Assembly (NCBI GenBank): GCA_963169105.1
Contig: OY720633.1
Location: forward strand, 139,792,700-139,856,699
DNA length: 64,000 nt
Source: Ceriagrion tenellum
Lineage: Eukaryota > Arthropoda > Insecta > Odonata > Coenagrionidae
Direction: 5' to 3'
The position numbers and the translations under genes were made by a program. Below, piece after piece: positions 36,524 through 49,331 of the stretch (position 1 is the first letter of the stretch; each line of letters starts with the position of its first letter). The notes beneath the pieces are model-generated. The model saw only the letters and a list, made by a program, of their open reading frames with translations, had not been told where the DNA came from and did not search any database.

Positions 36524-36582
36524 TTAGGTAAACTAATGAGCTGAGTAGCGTTAGGTAAACTTATCAGTTGAGCTGAGTAGCA
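36524..36582. repeat. Short imperfect tandem repeat
   Basis: The unit ttaggtaaacta.tgagctg then agtagcg at 36524-36550 recurs at 36551-36582 with a 5-base insertion (ttatcagttgagctgagtag). Confidence 0.8.
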
Positions 36583-36783
36583 TTTGTGCATCTTTCTTAC
36601 TTATCATGACTTATGGTTATGCAAAATTTGGTGATATACTAAAAAAGACAAAATTCCACAAAATTAATCAATTAGGTACTTGGAGCAATGTTGTAAATTC
36701 TGCTGCTCCCTCATAAATTTTGCTATCCCCGTTCTCTCAGGCGTAATTTCTTCTTCTTCGTGGAATTTGCTCAACAATGTGGA

Positions 36784-36840
36784 TGAAAAGATAGCTTAGT
36801 TATTTTACATTAAACTTGGAATAACTAAGTTATCTTTTCA
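36784..36840. repeat. Hairpin: 21-bp arms, 15-base loop
   Basis: The left arm tgaaaagatagcttagttat plus t (36784-36804) pairs with 36820-36840 with one mismatch. The loop is ttacattaaacttgg. It could be a fold-back remnant or a small-RNA precursor. The arm is short for a microRNA hairpin, and the flanks give no lower stem. Confidence 0.7.
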
Positions 36841-38250
36841 CTCATATTTTTTCAATCATTAACGCAATAGTCACGTCATATTTTCACTGTTTTTTATTTT
36901 CATTTACAGATCCCATGGTAATGGCTTGCTTGGTATTTCATGGATGTACATTTAGAGCTTGGTAAACCATTTGTCAATCGACAGAGAGTATTTTTTTACT
37001 TTAAACTCTATTAGGTAGTTTCACTACAATTGGTATTATTTTTTGATGATCCCGCAATACCGGAATACCAAGGTCAACTTTTGACACTTCCGCTGAGGTA
37101 TACGGAAGAACATATAGTTACGCCAAAACAGGTTTCAGAAGGTAGCTGATTTTTAAACCCACTTTGACCTCGAATCCGGTGGGGTTGTTACACATCTCCA
37201 CGTTTTGTGAGATACCTGTCTACTTCCGCATTCATATGGGGTTAGTAGAAACGGATTTTAGCAGAAGCTAAAATCCTCAGAAATAATGCCAGTGAAATCT
37301 AAAGCTAATGGGATAGCAGGTTACCGATAAATCCATGTAATACGATATTGAGCTTTGAGCGAGAGAGTTGAACTTGGGAAAGGAAACTACTAACATGCAA
37401 AATAATACACAAATGAGAATGTCTCTGCCTAATTTCAATTAAATAAGTGCTTGCACGGCTTATAAGGGTTCAATTTCAGATCATGGTAATAATTCGCTGA
37501 TAGGGGCTACTGTACGAATTGAAACTGAAAATCTTTAGTCTACTTTTGTCCGCAAAGCATCCTCTTCCATTAATCAGAGAATTTTAGTATGTTGTTTTTC
37601 TCCTTCATATAGTTATTTATGAATATTACTGATCCACTAAGGAGCAAAACGAGACCAAGTTCATCCATCATTTAAAAATTGAATAAATTAAAATAAGTTC
37701 ATTTTTTTCAAGAAATAAGATGACAGTAACAATATCCCGTGCCGAATTCTTGATCTCAAACAGGACTCAACATCCGAAAACTATTCAAATTTGCCCTAGG
37801 ATTAGGTTGTGGTGCAGATTAACAAATGGGTTTGTCTTAATATTATTTTTAAAGTTGTTAAAGCAGTCAGACACCAATAAGGTTTTCAGAATGTTATGCA
37901 TCCTGGTGAAAACATTTCGTCGGCAGCAAAGTATTTGTTACTAGAGTTTCCAATCATTCATCCTCAGTGTAATTTATTTACGCTCTTTATGTTATAATGA
38001 CTTTTGTTGGGAGACAAAGTGTTTGAATTTCCCCAGTTAAATTGATATTATTCTATTTATCTGCTCATAATGTCGTTGTGACATAAATATTTCATGTCAA
38101 AGAGTTGAGATATTGTCCTTATGACAAGCCATTAGTTGATTTTTGCTGATTCTTAAAATTTTGCTGTGAAATCCTCCATCTATGAATTTTGATAAACAAG
38201 GTTCTAATCAAATCGGAATCGAAATCCGAGATGAAAAGTTTAAAAATAAA
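36841..38250. other. Non-coding stretch
   Basis: AT-rich without recognised genes. A 74-codon frame at 37720-37944 is unremarkable. Confidence 0.45.
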
Positions 38251-38252
38251 GA

Positions 38253-38681
38253 GTGAAGTTGACATATATCACTGGTGGGTTATTATTAGATACCTACCTT
38301 CCGTCGTGTGGGCTTTTATTAACTGTTCCTTTTCTCGAGTCCCACCGCTTAAGGGAGTCTGGGAGTATCTGTCATTGCCTGCCTACCATGAGGAAATGGT
38401 GGACGACCGGAAAAATAAAGATCCATGAACCTTTCAAAAAGATACCGAAGGCCGACGAGGATGTTTGGACGACCTTATGGGCGGTGGGCGCTAAAGGCTC
38501 CCTCGATTCTCTCCTTCCGTTCTTGAAGGTGTCTCTCCGACGACCATTGTTCGTCCGGAGGTGCTGGACCGGAGGAATGTCGAGTCTAATTCCTCTGAAT
38601 TACAGAAATAACAACCATAAAAGGATCATCAATAAGGGGAATAACGAGGGACGATCTAATTGCTCTCCAGCAGTGGCATAG
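38253..38681 (+). other. GC-richer patch with an unassigned 142-codon frame
   Basis: The frame is open mainly because the segment at about 38400-38600 is GC-rich (gatgtttggacgaccttatg, tgtctctccgacgaccattg). The predicted product has no recognised motif, signal peptide or membrane segment, and an overlapping 79-codon frame uses the same DNA. I treat it as a composition effect, not a gene. Confidence 0.3.
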
Positions 38682-38956
38682 TGTAGATTTTATCAGATTT
38701 CAAAGGGGTAAGGTCGTCAGCACCTCCATTTTGGGCATTGACCTTGCGTTTTGCAATTTAGTGCAATTAAAAACGTACTGATCACTGTCTGTACTCAGCG
38801 TTTTATGCTCCATTGCATGCTGACTCTTGAAAAACTATTATTCAGTAGGTCTCTAATGTCGTTGACCTTGTTTCTCTGGGTTCGCTGTTCTCCCTCATAC
38901 GATGGATATCTTATCTAAGCGGCTCATATTATTTCCCTTTATTTAACCAGATCTTC

Positions 38957-39097
38957 ATTTCAAGCATATTATTTATATTATGCTTTAAATTAATATTACA
39001 TAATATACATGAAACATACATACATATAATTACATATAAATATATACATAATACATGAAATGAATACAGGCATAATATTTATACTATGCTTGAATTA
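38957..39097. repeat. AT-rich imperfect inverted repeat
   Basis: The left arm tttcaagcatattatttata then ttatgctt (about 38957-38985) is the imperfect inverse of aggcataatatttatactat then gcttgaa (about 39070-39096). The centre is a run of acatacatata-like simple sequence. This is a possible small MITE or a simple-sequence artefact. Confidence 0.6.
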
Positions 39098-40311
39098 TTA
39101 ATCATGCCTCAACGCCTTCCTTTTTCATTAAGCATGATAAGTTTTTCACAATTCCCTCGCTCTTCATCTCCAACAGATATAGATAGACTAGAACAGTTAT
39201 AGCGATATAGACATATTTTCATGATCCATCGAGGGAAATATTACTGCAACTTATTTTGACCAAGAGAGGTCTGTCAGCTTTATGGCAAATATTGAGCATC
39301 CCACTTCAGAAAAAATTACGACAAATTCTTTGTTATAATCCATTACTGCGATACTCCTCAGCCATAAGAGATATTTAAAGAGTAAAATAGATACCTTACA
39401 AAATTTGCTTGCCTTGCTTCTCCCGCTGTATCATTTTCTTATGTTTTGGATTGGTCAATTCAGGTTTCATATTTTTGGTCGCGGTGTCACTTTTATGGTA
39501 AATGTAGGCGTCTATTTTAACACCTGCATAACTATACCAATTTGGAGACTTGTCTACTCACAAATTACTACTTGTTGGCTAGTCTATAATAATTATTTGT
39601 TAGAGCTATCACCAATAGAAATAAGAGGTAGTGCGGCGGAATAGCTGAAAAAACAGGATAAGTTCTTACTTTCCGAGAAGCTCCGTTGTGGTAAATTCGT
39701 TAGGGGTATGGTGACCTGTTAAATGTACATTATTCTTAGATCATTATCTACTTCTGAGTAAATAATAAACCTTTTAAAAGTGATTGATTAATGCAGTGGA
39801 TATATTTATGAGAATGCATAATGTAGAGGATATATTTTAAAACAGGATCTCTTTTTAAACGAGAAACGAAAGTTAAAGGGAAATCTTTGTTAATGTTTAG
39901 ACAAATAGACGGCAAAAAATGCATCTCTTCTTGCTTACTAAACTTTCGACCCGAATGAAACTCGCTCTGTGGACACCGCTTTTATTTTCAAATCACCTTG
40001 ATTAATTGTTGTATTTCTAATTGCTGAGGCCTTGTATTCAAATGGTCAAAAGCGCGTATAATAGAGGTGCTTTGGTCAATTTTTGGATTTATATCAGGAA
40101 ATGTAAGGTCTAGAACGAGGAATCTAAGGAGTATCATAGCGTCAGAGAAAAATATGAATTTGCATTAAAACAAAGCAAAACGTTCAACTCCTGAAAAAAA
40201 GTTTTCAAAATCCACGAGGTGTGTCAGTTACACACAGGATATGCGAAGAAGTCTGAACGTGGGCATACTTGCCTCCCTTGCCGCACTGCCTGCCACTAGA
40301 TATTTCAAATA
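39098..40311. other. Non-coding stretch
   Basis: AT-rich, with no gene or element recognised. A 79-codon frame at 39405-39644 is hydrophobic and aromatic-rich but is not supported by any other signal. Confidence 0.4.
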
Positions 40312-40320
40312 TTGAGCAAT

Positions 40321-40870
40321 CTTGTATTTTGCTCCTCGATTCCCTCTCCTTTCCAGGAATCAATTGAACACTCTAATCCCTTTCTCCGATTCTTCCTCTT
40401 CCCCTACCTTTTCCTCCCCTCTCTCCCCTTCTTCCTCTCCTTCCGGGTCACTCTTTCCGTATATTTCACTCAAATTTATGCCCCTCGAGATTTGTACATA
40501 AATATTTCAGCGCCTCATGAATCACTGCTTGTAGTGAGTAGATCGCGTGAATCATGAAGATCTTTCTCGGAGAGTGGGATATTTTTTGCCATTGAGGGGG
40601 ATATCGTCAATTACGCAATTTCCTTCTCGAGAAGGGATAGACTTGCGCGACAATTTTCTCCGACACTCAACCTCTTAGAGCGACCAAGGTCTCGCACGCG
40701 AGACACACTGGAGCATTTCCTCGTCCCAACCCACGTCACCTGCTCGAATCGGCCTTGGGGGGAATCCTCTCGATGCCGGGAAAGCAAAAGTGAACTCTTC
40801 TCATGACGCGCAGATTCTTGAGCAAACACCGTTTGCCTAAATGTCGTAACACGCATGCTCAATGCAAACT
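40321..40870. other. Polypyrimidine tract followed by a GC-richer patch
   Basis: Positions 40335-40450 are almost pure C/T on the plus strand. Positions 40620-40860 are GC- and CpG-rich. Opposite-strand frames of about 80 codons show nothing recognisable. A polypyrimidine tract can precede a splice acceptor, but no supported exon follows. Confidence 0.4.
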
Positions 40871-43770
40871 AGAGGGTCATATAGACGGTTGTCCAGGCTA
40901 AACCGACATGTGCGTTGACATTGCTGGGTTTTTAACTGGCTAAGAAGGAATGCTACGCCGGAGGAAACAACTTTGGTTTGGAGGAATCATTTTGGAATGG
41001 AGGCCATTCATGTAGTGCTCCTCGCGTTACTACCCCAGAACTCAGAATTATCACCAAACGGAAACGTTCGTAGCCACGAGACTCGCTTACTAGGAATAGG
41101 CTGTAAGTTTCTGTGGCCAAGATTCCATCTTGTGACTGAAAGGGAAACTATGGTGGACAATATACTTGGGGAGCAAAAACCAACGATTTTCAGCCTATAT
41201 AATCTTCCACTTTTATTTCCATACAAATAATTTTGATTTATTCAGAATACAAATTTACCATTCAAATTGAGTTATTTGTTTTTATTTTTAAATGATTTTT
41301 GATGGCTTAAATTGAAATTATTAACTTGTGTATTAGATAATTCGAGGAGTTGAGCAATTCCGTATATTTCTTCTCTGAGATATTATAAGCGATATCACTT
41401 GTAACTATATTGGTAATATCAAACAGGCATGGTTTTTTAAATTTTATTACTAGCTTATCTGACTCAAAGTACCAGCAAATATATCAGCTCAAAGACTTCA
41501 ATTTAAACATATTCAATTTAAAGAAATCGTTTGTGAGTATTGCTATTCGTGGGGAGGTTTGTTCACGATTACCAAGTGAGAACAACTGGCAAAATTCTAA
41601 TGTAAATTTATGGAACCCAAAAATTCTATTATCCTCGACAGTTTACAAAAATTACTCGAATGTCAATGCGGCCAAAAATGATTGCCTAAGAGTAGATCTT
41701 TTCAGCAGGGAGAATGCTTTGTAAAGTGATTTATTTATCAAAATTACTCAGAGATAAGTTTTTTGTGTGTCTTGGTTCTATTATTAGTGTGTCATATCGA
41801 GACGTATGATTATATTTCAGATTTCACAAATGCTACGAGTAGATACGGCAGCATGGTTGATATTTACACCATTTTTGATTTTAAGTATATGCTAATTCAA
41901 ATTTAAGCTTGGAAAATTGGAATGTGTACTGATAAGTTCCAGTTCACGCGAACTATTGCTAAGGGGATACCTTTTTATATGTATCTAAATGTGTAAATAT
42001 TGAAATTATGATACGAATTTAATTTAACGATGGAACTACCAGAAATAATGTCACTTCGACTCTGAGAGGAAGAGTGGATTATTTATACGTTGATTCAGGT
42101 TCGGATAAGTGTGCGTTCGTCTCAACGTGTTTTCAAGCCTTTGTAAATATTAGCAATGTATCTTCGCAGGGGGCGGGGGATTACTGCCCTCAGGTATTTG
42201 GGTTAGTTTAGAAGAAGGGAAAATTAAAAAAAAAATACTTGTACACTAAAGGGATACTTGCCTGGAAAGGGAAGCCTGAAAAATATTAGCTGTAGAGCAA
42301 ATAAAATTGGAATCAATAGTTTTAGAGTGTCTTCGAATGGTACAAATCAAGTGGACGGAAAGATTCAACAATTCAATAAACAACGTCATGTGATATGCGA
42401 TACCATACTGCGGTATCTTGTGACTTGAGATACATAACATAGTTTATTATGCAACATGTGTACGTATCGCTATGCGGTATTCGAATATGTTTGGTGTTTG
42501 GCTCTCATATGTATATTATCCTAAACCATTGAATTAGGAACAGTGAATTGTAATTAAAGTGACAAAATCCTTTTCTTACCGTAATTCCTACAAAGTTTTT
42601 CGTAGATTAAACATAATTGAAATGATTTACACTGAGTTTTTAAGCGCAAAGCCTAAATACCATCATTGTTTATCTCGCATTTCTGTATTTCAAAAATGCT
42701 AAAATTTAAAATGAAGAAAATGTGTGCAACATTAAGCGGTAATCTGAACTATCCTTACACAAGGTCATATTCATACTGCATTAACTCCATGTCCTCAACC
42801 CCGGCATATCGAATTAAGCTTACATTCCTCTTCGTGGCCCTGTCGTTTATATTGTCATTGGTTCTTAAGGATTACATGCAAGGAAATATCATATTTTCAT
42901 CCCTAAAGCAGTCATAATATAATCTAACCCATCCTTGAGCGAGTCCCATCATAAAAAATGAGGGCGTGCGATAAGCCATGTCAATGGCAAGTTGTGCCCC
43001 TGTCGTTTATCAGAATGATATAAAGATGCACACAATGTCAAATTCCATGGACGAATATTTTGGGCTCATAAGCCATGCATTAAATATTAATGGCATTTGT
43101 GACCCAAAAATACTACTCCGCGTGCAGTTTTTTCACGAATTCAACAATTATACCGGCAAATTTCCTTTTTCGCATAGGTATTGAATCTAAAGATAATGTA
43201 TTTTTACGATAAGTTTAAAGATAATTTGCATTTTGAGAATCCCGAGGACAAGTCAATATTTAAGAACTCTTTTTTATTTTAAGGCCCAATGCTCTTTAAC
43301 AAATTACCATTTGAAATAAAAAATTTAGCCCAAATAAGTCGTTTAATAATACAATTAAAAATTGGTTATCTCAAATAAGAGATGTAAATACATTGCGTAA
43401 TACTTTAGAATAATGGTTCAGATGAAATAATGTATTCAATGTAACATTTTTGCTAATGTTGTAATTTATAAAGCTATTTTTGGAAAACAAATGTTATAAC
43501 TATAGTAAATTTATAATGATAGTTTAAGAACGCTGAAATAAGCGGTATGAGCTATGTAAAGAATGAACTCATTTGTACTTTTTTACTTTTCATTTTCGGT
43601 AATGACCTTGTTTTTGTATGATAAAAATTTTCTATTGTACACTGACTACACTAATACATTGCGTATTCAGTAAATTTCCAAGCCTATTTTATATTGTATT
43701 TATCGCTGTAAAAAATTAATTTATTGTATTACTTACGGTAATAATATGTAGAAAATGATGGTTTTAATGT
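40871..43770. other. Non-coding stretch
   Basis: AT-rich. Frames of 80-104 codons (40973-41230, 41410-41724, 42666-42917) lack recognisable domains, and their amino-acid composition follows the AT-rich base composition. Confidence 0.4.
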
Positions 43771-43810
43771 GGTGGTGATAGAAATGGTAAGGTGGTGATA
43801 GAAATGGTAA
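43771..43810. repeat. 20-bp perfect tandem duplication
   Basis: The unit ggtggtgatagaaatggtaa occurs twice, head to tail. Confidence 0.95.
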
Positions 43811-45740
43811 AATGTCCCGCAAATACAATTCTTAATAATAGTATTATTTTTAGTTCTTGAGGGAAAATGCCGCATTTTTTCATCTCATGTGCAATAATCT
43901 TTAAGATCTTCCTGTTTAGCGATCATATTTGGCCAAATTTATCATTACTGATTATTTCTGTTAAATTTCATTTCTTTTTTTCTCTAGGATTTTGATGAGC
44001 TGATATTACTTTAATGGAACCATGTAATAAAAATCAATCTAAAATGCTTCAGTTACTGCCTCAATTTTAACTCCCATTTTCCTTAACATATCGTAAGTCT
44101 ATGTTGGAAATGAATGAGCTGAGAAGATGGCTGAAAATATTCGGTTGCATAATTCACCTTGAGAACATTCAAAATGTGGTGCACTGGTGTTTGCTCAGCA
44201 ATTAGGATCGCCGTGCTAAGGAGCAAGGGATGAATTTGCATGTTTCCCTCCAGCCTTGACCCGTCTTCCGTCGGCCTTCAAAGCGAAAACAAAACATCTT
44301 CTTGTGTTGAGACCCACATTGCTCACTTTCACTCGGGGGAGAAAAATAATCGCCTGGCTATTTTCAGTAAACTCATGTCACCATGAAAATTTTCGGCTTT
44401 CGGCGGACGCGAGGTTGTTAGAATGTTGTGGGCATAGCTCATTTCGATAGTCGAAGGCCAAGGATAGCGTAGTTTGAAAAAGTTGTGTGTCGATGTTGAA
44501 GGGAAGTGACACTGGAGGGATTGATCGTACCCTCAACAAAAGTAAAATTAATGCATCTCTTTTTTGGAAGTCTGAGTATACTTTTAATATTCACTGAATT
44601 CGGTTTTATTCGGGAGGAATAAAATAAAATTTAGATGATACCAAAATATCTGTCGCTTATAAAACTAGGTTTTAAGATATTTAATATAAAAGATTTAAAT
44701 CGTTGTCCATGAGATTTGGTATGATTGTGCCTTCTAGAAAGAGACAATAAAATTGTAATTAGATCGCGTCAGGACTGTAACTGTGATTAGTTAGTGCGTT
44801 TAGTGGTCAAAATTAATTCATTACTCACAGCAATATGCTTTTTCAAAAAATCTCAAAAAATTCCAATTGAGAGGATGATCTTAGCGTGCGGTGTGAAAAA
44901 ATGTCAAGCTAAACCCTCAAGCATGTATAAACATTTAACACGTTGGCAACAGCGGGACTAAAATAATCAATCATAAGGTTTGTGTGTAGTTAATTTTAGC
45001 ACAGAAAATTACTTCATGCTCCTTGTGACAGCTTCAATTTTAAAACTAAAACTCGAATATTTTCGCTACTATAACTTGAGAAAAATCTAGCTTAAATTAT
45101 CTTTAGAATCAGACAGTCACCATTGCCCGTTCACCTCAAACTTTTAAGTGCTTGTTAACGATATAAACGCCATCGGTGGCCTTTATTTTCCTGTTATCAT
45201 TCTTCAAGGAGTTAATTTCATACCCGGATCATCTTTAGTTTTGGTAATTATGATGGATTTTCATTCCAGGAAAATGCTGGGAAAGACCATTTGATCATTG
45301 CAGATAAAATAATGTGATGTTGGTATTTTTCGGTTTATATCCTTCTGAATAATAGTTTATATTCTCTTTGATCAAGGAATGGCCTTATTCCGTGAATTAT
45401 TAGGGTTGTAACAAATTGTGCATTAAGTAATTGGTCGAATCGATCTAATTTATTCCTATTACTGTCGGCGGCGTCCTATATTTAGACTAATTTGTTTTCA
45501 ATTAACAGCCTCAGCGCTGGGTTTGTGATTTTTAGCTTATTTCACTCAATTCCCATGCTATATCATTAAACATATGCCACCATTCTCTTCTTCCTTACCA
45601 AACATTCTTGCCCACAGTAAGGTCAAGCCAATTTTTTTAAACGAAGATTTTGCATACCCCTAGTCATCTCTGTCCTCTCTGACTGAACATATTGGTTTTA
45701 ATAATGATCTCAGGTGAGTGTATTATAATACATGCCCTCT
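43811..45740. other. Non-coding stretch with a small GC-richer patch
   Basis: Positions 44240-44460 are somewhat GC-rich. The remainder is AT-rich, without genes or repeats that I can support. Confidence 0.4.
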
Positions 45741-45789
45741 CTTATTGAACAAATACTTGTTTTTCCCGAGATATGCTTAGTAGTGCAAA

Positions 45790-46160
45790 ACGCGTTTTTA
45801 ATTCTTTCCTGTGCCTGAGATTGTCGGAGCTCGGCCGTTGTGACCATTGACAGATGTAAAACTGGGTCATTTTATTTTGCGAGGAAGAAGAGGTGAAGAA
45901 CGGTGGACGTAAATATTCCCGACGAGTTCCGGCTGCATTGAAAACCACAGACTAGTTCCCCCTAATCTTCCTCTTTCTCATCCGCTCCTGTTCCCTCCCC
46001 TTCTCCGCACACAATGGTCCATCGACACGGCTCCTGCCCACTTCCTTTACCGGTCCATTTTAGCCTCGATGTTTGCGTCCAATTCACTGGGTCAAACATG
46101 TTTGTCGGTATCTTTGCGGAGGCCTTACGTCCCATCCTATGATCCACTTAACCCACGATA
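45790..46160. other. GC-richer patch
   Basis: It is C/T-rich at 45960-46010, then mixed GC-rich to 46150. Minus-strand frames of 61-68 codons are not recognised. No promoter or splice evidence was seen. Confidence 0.35.
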
Positions 46161-46450
46161 CATAGTGAGAAAGAAAAACAGCTGGAGTCATTAACCGCAC
46201 CATGTCGTTGAAGAAATTTAAGAGTGCTCCTGAGTATCCTAAGAAGGAATGGAGCCCCGCCACATCCGCTCAGGTTGATTGAACTCTGCATGCCACCCTG
46301 ATAACAACTCATGGTCGGACTATTGTGAAATATGTCAATTACAGGTTATTTCGAAAAACTCCCTATAATGATAAAAAAATTACATTTAATTGGTCAAAGG
46401 AAACGGCATTTGAATTTGAGTATCCCATAAATGAACTATTTTTTCAAAAG

Positions 46451-46742
46451 TCTGAGTCAGAGTATCAATAGGTAACAGTAAAAACAGCTTTCGTACTTTC
46501 CAATTGATTTCCATTAATTACTATGCTTTTTTCATTTAATTTACATGGTTAAATAACAGCTTTACGATACTGGAAAAACTTTTTAAGGTTAATTTAATGC
46601 GTGTGTCAACGAATCATTGTCACTTGCGACAGCTCAACAGGAAATAACATGCTGACATTGAAAAAAGCGTAGTAATTAATGGAAATCAATTGGAAAGTAC
46701 GAAAGCTGTTTTTACTGTTACCTATTGATACTCTGACTCAGA
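46451..46742. mobile_element. 292-bp fold-back element with 84-bp inverted arms
   Basis: The left arm 46451-46534 (tctgagtcagagtatcaata to tatgcttttttca) is matched by its reverse complement at 46659-46742, with one mismatch seen (T versus C in the ctatgc word). The spacer of about 124 bases has no coding capacity. Such long, nearly perfect arms mark a fold-back MITE. The immediate flanks show no convincing target duplication. Confidence 0.85.
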
Positions 46743-46794
46743 GTTAGGAGCGGCAAATTTTTGGGATTAAATAGAGAATAGTAAGGAATCATAC

Positions 46795-46870
46795 ATATTT
46801 GGAGACTTAGCAATTTTGCTCCAATTATGTCATAAAATTCGTCGAACTCCATCGTTTGAACCAATATCAG
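46795..46870. repeat. Dispersed repeat, copy A
   Basis: The words catatttgg.gacttagca, caattatgtcataaaattcg and tcgaac..at.gtttgaac recur in the same order at 48000-48075. The copies are about 75 bases and diverged, 1.2 kb apart in direct orientation. Confidence 0.6.
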
Positions 46871-47999
46871 AGAACTAAATGAAGCGTCATAAATTTCTTT
46901 ATCGTACTTTCATGTCCTTGTCAGGATGCTAAAAGTTTTGTAGCTTAACTTCATTTCACAAATAAACAAGCAGGCAGATTGATTAAGTATTTATTTTATA
47001 AGAGAAAGAAGAAATCACTTGGATGCACAACATTTAATGCCATATATTATTCATGACTTTTCAGTAAAATGATTCGGTGATGTGACTCATAGGTTTCAAT
47101 AAAACCCATAAAATGTAACTAGGTAAACGAATCCAAAATAAAACTAAAAAATGAATGGCTATTTTATGAACTGAAGAGAACGCGAAACTATGTCTGGAAC
47201 TGGTCGGTTCACAATTATCGTTGGAATAAATGTACGAAAAGTCTTTCTTAAAATATTCTGGTTTTACCAGTAGATTGTGAATAAACCAATTAAGTTCTTT
47301 AATTTGTAGTCAGCAATTATCTGACTTATGACAGAAATACTTAGTGATATGACCCGGATGTTCAGAAGCAATGAACGACAAACATATACGTGATTCAGAT
47401 GGAAATAATAGGAAAACGTCTAAATTTTTTGTTACTAGTTTTCATTTATTTGAGTTGGATTGATGTTAAAAAGTGGTTTTCTAATAACAGTATTTTTTTC
47501 TTTCGTGAGTAAATAACAGTTCCAAGGAAGCAATATAACGTTGATTATCCTCACAACTAAGGCTGAGAAAAGAGGCAAAGCAGTCCTTATACTTTCAGAA
47601 TATGAACTATTAACTTCCTTGGCTTCTCCATCTACATTGAGGAAACATTGTTAATGGTGTAAAGGACGTGATTTCAGGCAATAATTATATGTTACAGTCA
47701 GAGTTGACGACAATTATTTGACGCCTTCACTACCATGGGCAGCGAGATAAACCTAAACATTGATAACAGAGAGTTATGAGTTAAAAGCATGAGGCAAAGG
47801 GCAGTCGACCGATGATCTGGAGCACCGAGATTGCTAACTAACGACGTTAGTAGATTGTCGCTGTCTGTGATGAATGATTCTCTTCACTCAGCCATATGCC
47901 GTTTAGTAGAATAGCAACTGTAAAAAACTTCTGTTATCGTCGCCAGTTCAATTAGAAATTTTCACTAAACGCATAGTGATGAATTGTTTCAATAAAGCA
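46871..47999. other. Non-coding stretch between repeat copies
   Basis: AT-rich without genes recognised. It lies between two diverged direct repeats and may be part of an old element that they bound. Confidence 0.4.
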
Positions 48000-48075
48000 T
48001 ATTTGGCGACTTCACATATTTGTTTCAATTATGTCACGAAATTCGTCAAACCATATAATTTGAACTCACAGAGTG
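48000..48075. repeat. Dispersed repeat, copy B
   Basis: It contains catatttggcgacttcacat, caattatgtcacgaaattcg and tcaaac..at.atttgaac, collinear with copy A at 46795-46870. Confidence 0.6.
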
Positions 48076-48881
48076 AAAGATCTTGCAATTTAAACACTGC
48101 TCACAAAATAGTCAAAAGATTTTTTTTTATTTTCTCTAAGTAAAAAAATGTAGATGAACTATTGTTAAGGCGATGAGACTACCTGCTCATTAGCTGGATT
48201 ATCCTCTTTTTTGGCACAGTGAAATTTCGTCATTTTATATTTCATGCCTTGTATACCACAAGCTCTCCTTTTATCTACCCCATAATTTACACTATCCGGG
48301 TAACACTGGTGAACCTGGTGCCAGTCTTTTGAGCATAGGCTTCAGAGTTCCAGCAATAGCAGTTGCATTTGTGCTGCGCATGCAATGATGGCTAGTAATA
48401 TTCAAAGAAATAATCTGCCAAAACGGCTATAATGACTGGAATTCTTTAATTGATTTAAAACGACTCGAATGTCTTGGGTAACTCTAAATGGTTATCATTT
48501 TAACCCGGTGTGTTTAGTGCGGTTCAGTAACTACTTCTTATATTGCTACCGATACCCTGCTTGATTCAGTGAATCACTACTCTAAGCTATTTTTCTAGGT
48601 ATAAATTTCCGGTATTGCTCCTTTTAAGTCGTCCTATTGTTTATTTGACTGAAGGATTGAAGTCTAATTGACCATAGCATCTAACACCTCTCAAACGTAT
48701 TATAATCCATCGAAATACGTAGGTCACTGATCTTCGACAATTGACAAATTCAGTAATCATATACTAATTAGCTTGGCTTTAACGTTTCTTGGCACAATTG
48801 TTGTACAGTTGATCCAATTCGAAGCGCCATTTCTGAGGGCATATTTTTTTCTTCTCAGCGGCGTCACGGTAGACAACTCAG

Positions 48882-49331
48882 ATGCTTAGCTTTCGAAGCA
48901 AGAAAAATTATTGCCGTTCGACTCATTATTCATCGAAGGCGTGCAGTAACCAGACCTGGATGTTATTCTATCGCCGTATAACACTGTCCAAAGTAATAGA
49001 CGGCTACATGGTATCTCGCTCGGCTACGATATCGAGTAAACAGGAAAGACTTGGATACAGCGAGGTTAAGCTTATATGTAATCAAACTCCAATTGTATGC
49101 CAAGGAGATTATAGAATGACAATGAACGGTTCTGGATATCATTACAAGGATTTTGGATCATTTGCCTTCGTTGAATATCGGAAGAGGGTGGAAGCCTTGC
49201 CTTCAGTTGTTATGTTGTGCGTTAATGGCTGGCTACCGTATTATTTTTGTGACAGCAATCAATCATTTCGTGACATTGAACGGCGCATTTTAATTTTGAT
49301 TGGGAAGGCGGGAGGGAATTCGCAGAACTGA
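48882..49331 (+). other. Unassigned 149-codon open frame
   Basis: A strong splice-acceptor-like sequence (atatttttttcttctcag, ending at 48858) lies just upstream, but the frame is closed by a TAG at 48870-48872 between that site and the ATG. The product has several Cys (near residues 11, 21, 66, 73, 112 and 123) and segments such as GYHYKDFGSFAFVEYRKRVE and VNGWLPYYFCDSN. No signal peptide or known domain is recognised. One frame of this length is expected by chance in 64 kb of AT-rich DNA. It could be a decayed exon. Confidence 0.2.

Noticed and set aside
37840..37930. A further member of the hammerhead-like motif family (ggtgaaaacatttcgtcggc)
   Set aside because: GAAAAC is present, but the stem, the CTGANGA-like box and the conserved flank are not, so membership cannot be supported.
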